From the NCBI GenBank assembly GCA_021732965.1, contig JAKFVZ010000427.1, forward strand, positions 1 through 8,777: a DNA stretch of 8,777 nt. Direction: 5' to 3'. The first letter of the stretch is position 1. Every line of letters starts with the position of its first letter. This DNA comes from Reyranella sp. Lineage in GTDB: Bacteria; Pseudomonadota; Alphaproteobacteria; Reyranellales; Reyranellaceae. A model generated the notes under the pieces. The model ran no database searches and was not told the DNA's origin. It was given only the letters and a program-made list of their open reading frames with translations. Below, piece by piece: positions 1-6,674 of this stretch. Both the position numbers and the translations under genes were made by a program.

Positions 1-1258
1 GCTCCTCGCCCTCGAGACTCATCACGTCGATCTTGCGACCCCAGTCGTCGAAGATCACCCGGCCGCCCTGGCCCGCATCCGCCGAGATGCCGCGCATCAG
101 CATCTTGCTGAGCGTGGTCTTGCCGCAGCCCGATTCGCCCACGAGGCCCAGGCATTCGCCCCGCATGACGTCGAAGCTCACGTCGTTGACGGCGCGGATG
201 GCGCGCGTCGTGCCGCTGCCCATCAGCTGTTCCATCAGCGTGTCGGCCTTGCGGATGCGAAAGGTCTTGGTGACGTGGCGCACCTTGAGCACCGGTGCGT
301 CGGGATTGAAGGTCTCGGTGGGGGTCGAGACCGGCTTCTCCTTCAGCAGATGGCCGGTCGTGCCCTTGATTTCGCGGATCGGCTGCAGCCGCTCGCCGGG
401 CTTCATGTCGAAGCGCGGCACCGCGTGAAGCAGCGCGCGGAGATAGGGATGCTGCGGATCGCGGAAGATGTCGTGCAGGTCGCCCGATTCGACGACCTTG
501 CCGCGATACATCACCACCACGTCGTCGGCGACGTTGGCGACCACCCCGAGATCGTGGGTGATCATCAGCAGCGCCATGCCCAGCTCGGACTGCAGGTCCT
601 TCATGAGGCGCAGGATCTGGGCCTGGATGGTGACGTCGAGCGCGGTGGTCGGCTCGTCGGCGATCAGCAGCGCCGGCCGGCAGACCAGCGCCATCGCGAT
701 CATCGCGCGCTGGCGCAGGCCACCCGACAGCTCGAACGGATAGGTGCGCAGCGCCCGCTTGGGATCGGGGAAGCCGACCATGCGCAGCATGTCCACCGTG
801 AGCGCATCGATCTCGGCGCGGCTGAGCTTGCGCCCGTTCTTGCCGCCGAGCGGGCCGCCCGGCCGGGCGCCGTGCAGTTCGACCGCCTCGCCGATCTGGT
901 CGCCCACCGTGTGCAGCGCCGACAGCGAGGTCATCGGCTCCTGGAAGATGATGGAAATCTGGCCGCCCCGGATGCGCCGCATGGCCGGGCCGGAGCGGTC
1001 GATGCGGGCGATGTCGACGACGCCTTCGTCGACGCGCGGATCCTGGAAGAGGATCGAGCCGGAAGCGATGGTGGCCGTGCGCGGCAGCAGGCCCATGATG
1101 GCCTGGCTGCACACCGACTTGCCGGAGCCCGATTCGCCGACCAGCGCCACCGTGCCGCCGGGCGGGATTGAGAAGGAGACCTTGTCGACGGCCCGCAGCA
1201 CGCCTTCGTGCACGCCGAACTCGACGGTCAGGTCCTCGACGCGCAGCAGATCCTTCAT
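1..1258 (-). CDS. Fused double-ATPase of an oligopeptide/dipeptide-type ABC importer (partial, 3' end outside window)
   Basis: This cytoplasmic ATP-hydrolysing subunit of a peptide/opine-type ABC importer carries two nucleotide-binding domains in one chain, like DppD-DppF or GsiA. 419 codons are visible. Domain 1 has Walker A GESGSGKS (41-48), Q-loop Q106, signature LSGGLRQR (177-184), Walker B LLIADEP (197-203) and the switch histidine H235. The HPYLRALL stretch (270-277) belongs to the C-terminal oligopeptide-transporter (oligo_HPY) region. A second domain starts near residue 322 and has Walker A GESGCGKT (374-381); the rest is cut off by the window edge. The ATG at 1258 overlaps the stop of the upstream gene (ATGA) and has an AGGAAG Shine-Dalgarno 7 nt upstream. 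Permease and binding-protein genes are not in the window and would be expected beyond base 1. The family is clear; the substrate is unknown. Coupling to a glycosyltransferase operon is unusual for this class. Confidence 0.93.
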   Translation of the reverse strand, partial: MKDLLRVEDLTVEFGVHEGVLRAVDKVSFSIPPGGTVALVGESGSGKSVCSQAIMGLLPRTATIASGSILFQDPRVDEGVVDIARIDRSGPAMRRIRGGQISIIFQEPMTSLSALHTVGDQIGEAVELHGARPGGPLGGKNGRKLSRAEIDALTVDMLRMVGFPDPKRALRTYPFELSGGLRQRAMIAMALVCRPALLIADEPTTALDVTIQAQILRLMKDLQSELGMALLMITHDLGVVANVADDVVVMYRGKVVESGDLHDIFRDPQHPYLRALLHAVPRFDMKPGERLQPIREIKGTTGHLLKEKPVSTPTETFNPDAPVLKVRHVTKTFRIRKADTLMEQLMGSGTTRAIRAVNDVSFDVMRGECLGLVGESGCGKTTLSKMLMRGISADAGQGGRVIFDDWGRKIDVMSLEGEE

Positions 1259-1761
1259 ACGGTTTCTTCCTGACCCACGACCACGATGCCCATCGACCTC
1301 AGATTCGCCCGCGTCGCGTCGCTGAGCGGCGCACCGGTGGCCTCGGCCGCCTGCGCCGCCCGCTCCACGATATCGTGAAAGCCCTCCAGGGCGGAATCGA
1401 CCTTTATCAACCTGCTACCCGTGGAGCCGACACTGAGTTGCATCCAGCCATCAGACCGGTCTCGCTTGGTCGAGAAATAGCTGAGCTTCAGCCGGTCGAG
1501 CCGGTTCCATTCCACCAGCGTGCCCCCCGGCCCGTCCGCGCAGAGCGTGTCCGGACTGAGCACGTAGCGCGTGCGGTGCCGCAGCGCCGTACGGACGAGA
1601 AACAGCGCAAACAGCGCCAGGCCCGCCAGCAGGATGGCCGCCAGCCAGCGATTGACGTCGAGGAGCAGCAGAGGTGCGCCGCACAGGGCGACGCCTGTCG
1701 CCGCGCGCGTATAGTCCGCAACCAGCGTCTTCTGCGGATAGCGCAGATCGGCGGAATTCAC
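1255..1761 (-). CDS. Small membrane protein with two N-terminal helices and a possible bacterial PH-like domain
   Basis: Hypothetical 168-residue protein, not recognised by name. Hydrophobic segments at about residues 20-35 and 38-57 look like a membrane hairpin. From about residue 59 the chain is soluble, with a beta-rich pattern (RYVLSPDTL, then EWNRLDRLKLSYF, then GWMQLSVGS) followed by an amphipathic helix (about 124-141). This layout resembles YcxB/bPH-type membrane proteins, but the assignment is by pattern only. It lacks a cleavable signal peptide and probably places the soluble part on the cytoplasmic face. The start is GTG at 1761, chosen because GGAGG lies 6 nt upstream (1772-1768) and the GTG overlaps the stop of the deacetylase gene (GTGA). 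Its own stop overlaps the ABC ATPase start (ATGA), so it is coupled on both sides. It could anchor or regulate the neighbouring membrane machinery, but nothing in the sequence proves that. Confidence 0.8.
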   Translation of the reverse strand: MNSADLRYPQKTLVADYTRAATGVALCGAPLLLLDVNRWLAAILLAGLALFALFLVRTALRHRTRYVLSPDTLCADGPGGTLVEWNRLDRLKLSYFSTKRDRSDGWMQLSVGSTGSRLIKVDSALEGFHDIVERAAQAAEATGAPLSDATRANLRSMGIVVVGQEETV

Positions 1762-2537
1762 CCGCGCCCTCCCTGACCCCTGACTTCAGCACCGAACAGC
1801 CCGCGCGCGCCGAGCACACGGACGTTCTCCAGTGTCTTCGTTATTTCCCACAACGACCTTAGGAAATCCCATGCCCCGGCGTCCATCGCAAGATGATGAC
1901 TAAGCACGCCGACCGGTTCGCCATCGCCCGCGCGTGCGCGCGCAAGCGATGCGACCAGCGCATCGATCACGGTGTCCTCGCCGGCGAACCGGCGGCCGCC
2001 CTTCCAGTCGATCAGGTCGACATGCGTGTTGACCTGCAGCAGGCCGCGCACGGGATGAACGCGCGGACGCGGCCCGAAGGTCGACAAGCCGCGATAGCCG
2101 ATCTCCGGCAAGGTCGGCACGAGGACCGGCGCAATACGGTTCCAGGGCGGTACCATGACAGGGAGTGCCCGCGACCCGAACAGTTGCTCCAGCGCCATCC
2201 AGCCCGTGCCGAGTTCTCCCAGGGTCAGCATCGCCGGCCGCTGCAGGCCGATCTCGATCTTCTTCTCCGGGGCAACGGCATGGTTGGTGTGGGCATAGCC
2301 ATGCTGCAGCACGTCGACCTGCAGCTCGCCGGCGAGACGGCTCGCCAGCGTCGCCGTGGCCCGGGCGGGCACGACCGCCAGCGCAAGCGGCGTTGCGGTC
2401 TCGCGCGCAATGGCGAGCAGGCGATCGAGCGGCTCGCCGACATCGATGGCGTCGTCGTCGCGCCACCAGAGATCGGCCGTGCGGCCCGCTTCGCGCCACC
2501 GTTCGGCCTCGTCGGCGAGCGCCTGCCAACGGTTCAT
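1758..2537 (-). CDS. Polysaccharide deacetylase-like protein (CE4/NodB-type fold), cytoplasmic
   Basis: This 259-residue protein resembles the metal-dependent polysaccharide deacetylases, which remove N- or O-acetyl groups from sugars. Visible motifs are WWRDDDA (24-30), which would supply the catalytic and metal-binding aspartates; HGYAH (79-83), matching the HxxxH metal-binding motif; VPPWNR (129-134), matching the motif 3 loop; and VLSHH (211-215), matching the C-terminal catalytic histidine motif. The N-terminus is charged and has no signal peptide or membrane segment, so it should act in the cytoplasm, as NodB does, rather than on the cell wall. The ATG at 2537 overlaps the stop of the upstream glycosyltransferase (ATGA), and its stop overlaps the GTG of the next gene. 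The likely role is deacetylation of an intermediate made by the upstream glycosyltransferases. Fold assignment is fairly sure; substrate is unknown, and the motifs are divergent enough that another hydrolase activity is possible. Confidence 0.85.
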   Translation of the reverse strand: MNRWQALADEAERWREAGRTADLWWRDDDAIDVGEPLDRLLAIARETATPLALAVVPARATATLASRLAGELQVDVLQHGYAHTNHAVAPEKKIEIGLQRPAMLTLGELGTGWMALEQLFGSRALPVMVPPWNRIAPVLVPTLPEIGYRGLSTFGPRPRVHPVRGLLQVNTHVDLIDWKGGRRFAGEDTVIDALVASLARARAGDGEPVGVLSHHLAMDAGAWDFLRSLWEITKTLENVRVLGARGLFGAEVRGQGGRG

Positions 2538-3682
2538 GGCGACACCATCTGTTTCAGCGCCGCGACCGTGGCGGCGGCACCCTTTGCATCGACCGGCGGA
2601 AAGCTGCGGATCGAAGGACCGGCCCAGGCCCTGGCGATCGCCGCCGCGAGGCCTGCCGCCGAGAGATCGTCCGGCGCGACGGCGGCGACCATGCCGCGCT
2701 CGACCAGCACCCTCGCGCGATCGGCCTGCTCGGTCTCGCGCGCCGTGCCGAACGGCACCAGCACCGCCCGGTCGCCATGACAGAGTGTCTCGACCACGGT
2801 GTTGTAGCCCGCCTGTGAAATGGAAAGAGCCGCATTGCGCAGCAACGACGGAAAATCGGCGCGCACCGGCTCGACGATGACGTTCTCTCCGGCCGAAGCG
2901 TGCAGCGCGGCGACTTCGTTATCCGGCATGTTCGGCCCTACCAGCAGGCGCCAGCGGCGATCGGCCAGCGGCGAGTGCGGTCGCGCGGCGATGGCGGCAT
3001 GAAGCAGCGGCGCACCGACGGCGCCACCGCCGGCCGACACGATCACCTCGCCCTTGCCCACGTCGGTCTCCGGCGGAAGTTCCGCGCCCGCGTCGGCGAC
3101 GTAGCCGGTATAGAGCGCGCGGTCCCGGATGTCGGGCCAGGCGGGAAAACTGTCGTCCATTCGCACCAGCGCAGGGTCGGCATGAACGAGCACGGCGTCG
3201 AAGGCCTCGAAGGTCTGCACCATCTCGTCGACCCGTGCGGGCGAGGCGGTGCGGCGCAGCACGTCGCGGATCGACGAGACGATCCACGGTGCCGAGGCCC
3301 GATCCTGCGCCGCGTCGAGCAAGGGCATTAGCTCGAAGCGAAGCTGCGTGCGGCCGAACGGAAACTGCTCGGTCAGCAGGATGTCCGGCTCCTCGGCCGC
3401 GAACAGGTCGAGCAATTGTCGGGTCCGCTTCACCTTGAAGGCCTCGTCGACCGGCGTGCCGTCGAGCTGCGCCAGTTCCTTCAGCCGTGCATCGGCCGCG
3501 CGCAGCGGCGGCAACTGATGGAGCCGCGCCCCGCCCAGCACCAACCCGTCGACCGCCGCACCGCCCGAGACCAGCAGCACGTCGAAACCACCGGCGGAGA
3601 TCGCACGCGCCAGCGTCGCGGCGCGGCGCAGATGGCCGATGCCAAGCAGGTGCTGCACGTAGAAGAACACACGCGCCGTCAT
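2534..3682 (-). CDS. GT28/MurG-like glycosyltransferase (COG4671-like), second copy
   Basis: A 382-residue predicted GT-B glycosyltransferase that would transfer a sugar from a nucleotide-sugar donor. The N-terminal acceptor half opens with a strand and a glycine-rich loop, FYVQHLLGIGHLRRA (7-21), comparable to the GxGGH loop of MurG. Further family-like blocks are SSIRDVL (136-142), YTGYV (191-195), VSAGGGAVG (215-223), VGPNMP (248-253), QAGYNTVVETL (290-300) and the donor-side RETEQADRA (315-323). The same blocks occur in the same order in the gene at 7952-6675, so the two are paralogues. The start is ATG at 3682: it overlaps the phosphatase stop (ATGA), has GAAGG 6 nt upstream (3693-3689), and the first motif begins a few residues in. 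The frame stays open far upstream, but that part lies across the phosphatase and GT4 genes and is not protein-like. No membrane helices; probably cytoplasmic or peripheral at the inner membrane. Donor and acceptor unknown. Confidence 0.87.
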   Translation of the reverse strand: MTARVFFYVQHLLGIGHLRRAATLARAISAGGFDVLLVSGGAAVDGLVLGGARLHQLPPLRAADARLKELAQLDGTPVDEAFKVKRTRQLLDLFAAEEPDILLTEQFPFGRTQLRFELMPLLDAAQDRASAPWIVSSIRDVLRRTASPARVDEMVQTFEAFDAVLVHADPALVRMDDSFPAWPDIRDRALYTGYVADAGAELPPETDVGKGEVIVSAGGGAVGAPLLHAAIAARPHSPLADRRWRLLVGPNMPDNEVAALHASAGENVIVEPVRADFPSLLRNAALSISQAGYNTVVETLCHGDRAVLVPFGTARETEQADRARVLVERGMVAAVAPDDLSAAGLAAAIARAWAGPSIRSFPPVDAKGAAATVAALKQMVSP

Positions 3683-4272
3683 GGCGTGCCTTCGAGCGGC
3701 ACGTTCAGTCGCTCGATCGCCACGCGCCCCTCGTCCTGGGCGACGAAGAAGTGCGCGCATTTCCAGTCGAGCTTGTACGGCGGCCGGCCCAGCATGTTCC
3801 AGCCGGTCGCCAGCGCCAGCAGCGCCCGGATCGCGGCCTTGTGCGATACGGCAACGACCGGCCCGGTCAGGGTCGAACTCCACGCCGACAGGCGGGCCAT
3901 CGCCATGCGCGGCGACTCGCCGCCGGGCGGATGGAAGTCGAGCCCCGCCGCCTCCGCCGCCGCGAACCGTTCGCCACCGGTCGCGCGAAGCTGCTCGACG
4001 GTAAAGCCTTCCCAGATACCGAAACTCATCTCGCGCAGGCGCGAATCCAGGCCGACCATGGCTGGAGGCTGCACAAGTTCCGCTGTCCGGCGCGCCCGCT
4101 GCAGCGGACTGCTCACCCGCTTCCACCCGTCGGCCGGCGGCGGCAGGCGCCAGCTCCTTGCCGCCGCCTCGCCCTCGGGACTGAGATAGGTGTCGGTGAG
4201 GCCCTGCAGCCGGCCCTCGCCATTCCAGATCGTGGGCGCATGGCGCAGGAGGGCAAACGGTATCGCCCTCAT
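3679..4272 (-). CDS. Histidine phosphatase family protein (phosphoglycerate mutase-like)
   Basis: A 197-residue member of the histidine phosphatase superfamily (GpmB/CobC type), which removes phosphate through a phosphohistidine intermediate. The nucleophile lies in LLRHAPTIWN (8-17, H11). SPLQRARRTAE (55-65) carries the second phosphate-binding arginine, EMSFGIWEG (81-89) holds the conserved acidic region, GGES is at 117-120, and the second histidine H144 is in SHKAAIRAL (143-151). Full length for the small-domain members. The start is ATG at 4272, overlapping the upstream GT4 stop (ATGA); the catalytic motif follows 8 residues later. The frame extends upstream but only antiparallel to real motifs of the GT4. 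Its stop overlaps the next gene's start. Placed between glycosyltransferases, it most plausibly acts on a sugar phosphate or phosphorylated intermediate of the same pathway rather than in glycolysis, which is an inference. RHA and SHK replace the usual RHG and SHG. Confidence 0.9.
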   Translation of the reverse strand: MRAIPFALLRHAPTIWNGEGRLQGLTDTYLSPEGEAAARSWRLPPPADGWKRVSSPLQRARRTAELVQPPAMVGLDSRLREMSFGIWEGFTVEQLRATGGERFAAAEAAGLDFHPPGGESPRMAMARLSAWSSTLTGPVVAVSHKAAIRALLALATGWNMLGRPPYKLDWKCAHFFVAQDEGRVAIERLNVPLEGTP

Positions 4273-5384
4273 CGCCGCACGCCCGGCAATGTCGCCAGAG
4301 CCGACGCGAGCGCGTGTGCAGCGGCTCGCTCGTCGTGATGCGCAGCCACGCGCGCGGCCGCAGCGGCGCCCAGACGCGCACGCTCGTCCGGTGAATCCAG
4401 CAGACGCGACACGGCAACCGCAAAGGAGGCCGCATCGCCGATCGGCGTCAGCAGGCCGGTCACGCCGTCCGCCACGACCGCGGGCACGCCGCCGGTCCGG
4501 CCGGCAACGACGGGCAGGCCGGCCGCCTGCGCTTCGAGAAAGGCCATCCCGTAGGCTTCGTTGATCGCGGGCCAAAGGTAAAGGTCCGCCGATGCGTAGA
4601 GCGCCGGCAGTTCCGCATGAGGTACCGCGCCGGCGAAACGTACCCGCGCGCCGAACGGCGCCATCAAGGCTTCGATTTCAGCACGTGCCGGTCCGTCGCC
4701 CACCAGCAACGCCCGCCATGCCCGGTCCTTCAGCAAGGCAAAGGCGCGCGCCAGCACGCGATAGGAGTCGAGCTTGTCGCGCGCGCGCATCATGCCGACG
4801 CTCAGCAGCAAGGGCGGCTGTGCCGGATCGCGGCGCGAGGGGACACGAAACGGCGCGACGTCGATGAACGGCGGCAGCCAGAGCTGACGGGCGCCGGGCC
4901 GCAGCCGCGCCCTCACGCCGGCCACATCGCGCGGATTGACGGTCAGAACCAGATCCGCCGCCGCCAGCGCGCGCTCGACGGCGCGATGACCGATCCGCGT
5001 CAGCCCCTGTGCGCGCCGCGGCGCATGCGAGGCTTCGACGATCACGTAGGGAATGCCCAGCGCCCGCGATACGACGGGCCCCAGCCAGTCGGGCTTGCGG
5101 TAATAGCAGTGATAGGTGAACCAGAGGTCGAAGCGCTCGGGATGGTGGGCCGGCAGCGCCCGCCAACGATCGATCAGCCGCGCGGCCTGCGCCCTTGCCC
5201 GTCGCTCGAGGGCGAGATGCGTGGCGACCGGTGGCGCGCCCGGCGCGACACGGCTCGCTTGCGGCATCAAAACCTCGTGCTCGAGACGTTTGAGGAGGCG
5301 CACCAGCCCGCGCGCCATCTCGCGGTCGCCCGACGGCAGGGGATTGTCGGGCGCCTTCAGCGGCGTGTGCAGCAGCACGCGCAT
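4269..5384 (-). CDS. Glycosyltransferase family 4 protein
   Basis: A 371-residue retaining GT-B glycosyltransferase. The N-terminal domain begins MRVLLHTPLKAPDN and has a typical SGDREMARGLVRLL helix (18-31). The C-terminal donor domain starts about residue 190 with PLLLSVGMMRARDKLDSYRV (190-209), then ALLVGDGPARAEIEAL (225-240), RVRFAGAVPHAELPALYASA (247-266), and the EX7E catalytic/donor motif as E276-AYGMAFL-E284, followed by AAGLPVVAGRTGGVPAVV (287-304) and DGVTGLLTP (306-314). All marks of an active GT4 enzyme are present. No membrane helix or signal peptide, so cytoplasmic. The ATG at 5384 has GGAG at 5393-5390, 5 nt upstream, and lies 2 bp after the stop of the preceding GT4. Its 3' end overlaps the phosphatase start. 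Donor (UDP-, GDP- or other sugar) cannot be read from the sequence. Confidence 0.93.
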   Translation of the reverse strand: MRVLLHTPLKAPDNPLPSGDREMARGLVRLLKRLEHEVLMPQASRVAPGAPPVATHLALERRARAQAARLIDRWRALPAHHPERFDLWFTYHCYYRKPDWLGPVVSRALGIPYVIVEASHAPRRAQGLTRIGHRAVERALAAADLVLTVNPRDVAGVRARLRPGARQLWLPPFIDVAPFRVPSRRDPAQPPLLLSVGMMRARDKLDSYRVLARAFALLKDRAWRALLVGDGPARAEIEALMAPFGARVRFAGAVPHAELPALYASADLYLWPAINEAYGMAFLEAQAAGLPVVAGRTGGVPAVVADGVTGLLTPIGDAASFAVAVSRLLDSPDERARLGAAAAARVAAHHDERAAAHALASALATLPGVRR

Positions 5385-5386
5385 GA

Positions 5387-6661
5387 CTACTCCGCGGCGC
5401 GCGCAGCGACGGTGTTTTCGCTCCGCTGGCCCTGCAGCGCCGAGGCGATCCAGTCGACACCGGCTTCGTAGGAGAAGCGCGTGCGCACGACCTCGCCGGC
5501 CCGTTGCGCCAGACGCTGCCGCAAGTCCGGATCGGCAATCATGCGGCCGAGCGCAATTCCCAGTTCACGCGGCGCAGCCGGCGGCACGAGCAGGCCGGTC
5601 CTGCCATCCTCGACGAACTCGCCGATGGCGGCCGCCTGCGTCGATACCAGCGGCAGGCCCTGGTGCGCCGCTTCCATCAGCACGTTGGGCAGGCCGTCCT
5701 GGTCGCCGTCGGCGGCCTTCTTGCTCGCCAACACGAAGAGATCGGCAGACGCCAGCGCCGCGAACACCGCCTTCTGCGGTTGGCCGCCGTGCCAGACGCA
5801 GCGATCGGCAATGCCGAGCGACGACGCCTGCGCCTTCAGCGTGTCGGACAGGCCACCGGCGCCAATATGCTCGAAGCGCCAATGCAGGTTGGCCGGCAGC
5901 GAGGCCAGGGCGTTCAAGAGATCGTCGTAGCCCTTCTTCTCGACCTTGCGTCCGACCGACAGGATCACGACCGGATCGCGGGGATCGGAGCCGTCGCGCG
6001 GCGGACGCGCGGGCGGGGGCGCCGGCAGATGGGCGAAGTCGAGCCCGTGATAGACGAGCCGCAGCTTCTCCGGATCCGCTGCCAGTTCCTTCAGCCGTTG
6101 CAGCCCGACGTTGGTGCAGGTCACCAGCCAGGCACAGTCGTCCAGCTTCTCGCGGACATCCCAGTCCTCGCTGGTCCAGATGTCCTTGGCGTGCGCCGAC
6201 ACGCTCCATGGCAGGCCGCGCATCGTCGCGGCATAGCGCGTGACCGACGCCGGCGTGTGGAGGAAGTGGGCATAGAGCCGCTCGATGGTCGGCGGCAATT
6301 CGGCCGCCAGCACCAGCGCCTGGCCCCAGCGGCGGACACGGTTCGAGGTGCGGTCGCGTTCCAGGTCCACGTGGAATTTGGCACGCGCCGCGGCATAGCC
6401 CGGCAGGCGACGCGCCTTCAGCCAGGCGGCAAAGACACGGCCCGGCTCGTCCTTCAGATACTCCGGCAGGTAGGTGACCCGGCCGCGCACCCGATCGTGG
6501 ACGGGATGGCGCGCCTTGTCGGTCGGCCGGCGCATCGACCATAGTTCGAGCGCGATGCCGCGCGCCTCGAGCCCGGCGATCTCCTGCGCGATGAAAGTCT
6601 CAGACAGACGCGGCCAGCCCTTGAGGATGACCGCGACTTTTGCCCCGCCCGTTTGCGACAT
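5387..6661 (-). CDS. Glycosyltransferase family 4 protein, WcaL-like (SETFI type)
   Basis: A 424-residue GT4 glycosyltransferase. The N-terminal block VILKGWPRLSETFIAQEIAG (11-30) is the LSETFI signature seen in colanic-acid WcaL-like and related exopolysaccharide glycosyltransferases. AHFLHTPASV (131-140) and SVSAHAKDIW (153-162) form the acceptor-side histidine blocks. The donor domain has VVILSVGRKVEKKGYDDLL (231-249), HIGAGGL (265-271) and HGGQPQKAVFAALASADLFV (291-310). The catalytic motif reads DQDGLPNVLMEAAHQGLPLV (320-339) with E330; D322 stands where many GT4 enzymes have the first glutamate of EX7E, a common variant in this subgroup. Cytoplasmic by prediction. The ATG at 6661 lies 13 bp after the upstream stop; no strong Shine-Dalgarno is visible, so the start is supported mainly by the conserved block beginning at residue 8. 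The C-terminal tail after about 410 is not conserved-looking. Substrates unknown. Confidence 0.93.
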   Translation of the reverse strand: MSQTGGAKVAVILKGWPRLSETFIAQEIAGLEARGIALELWSMRRPTDKARHPVHDRVRGRVTYLPEYLKDEPGRVFAAWLKARRLPGYAAARAKFHVDLERDRTSNRVRRWGQALVLAAELPPTIERLYAHFLHTPASVTRYAATMRGLPWSVSAHAKDIWTSEDWDVREKLDDCAWLVTCTNVGLQRLKELAADPEKLRLVYHGLDFAHLPAPPPARPPRDGSDPRDPVVILSVGRKVEKKGYDDLLNALASLPANLHWRFEHIGAGGLSDTLKAQASSLGIADRCVWHGGQPQKAVFAALASADLFVLASKKAADGDQDGLPNVLMEAAHQGLPLVSTQAAAIGEFVEDGRTGLLVPPAAPRELGIALGRMIADPDLRQRLAQRAGEVVRTRFSYEAGVDWIASALQGQRSENTVAARAAE

Positions 6662-6674
6662 CGATGGCCGAAGA

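Noticed and set aside
275..1171. A long open frame of 298 codons on the + strand
   Set aside because: It lies antisense to the ABC ATPase, whose Walker, signature and switch motifs are all intact on the - strand. The + strand product is rich in Arg, His, Asp and Ala with no recognisable motif, as expected for a GC-rich shadow frame.
3683..4435. N-terminal extension of the second MurG-like gene, open to 4435
   Set aside because: It overlaps the whole phosphatase and the end of the GT4 in another frame, is Arg/Gly/Ala-rich and lacks motifs; the glycine loop and Shine-Dalgarno fit the ATG at 3682.
4273..4575. N-terminal extension of the phosphatase, open to 4575
   Set aside because: It overlaps the catalytic half of the GT4 in another frame, and histidine phosphatases normally begin within about ten residues of the RHG/RHA motif, which fits ATG 4272.
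4616..5471. A 284-codon + strand frame beginning near 4617
   Set aside because: Antisense to an intact GT4 gene with a full EX7E motif; no independent coding signal.
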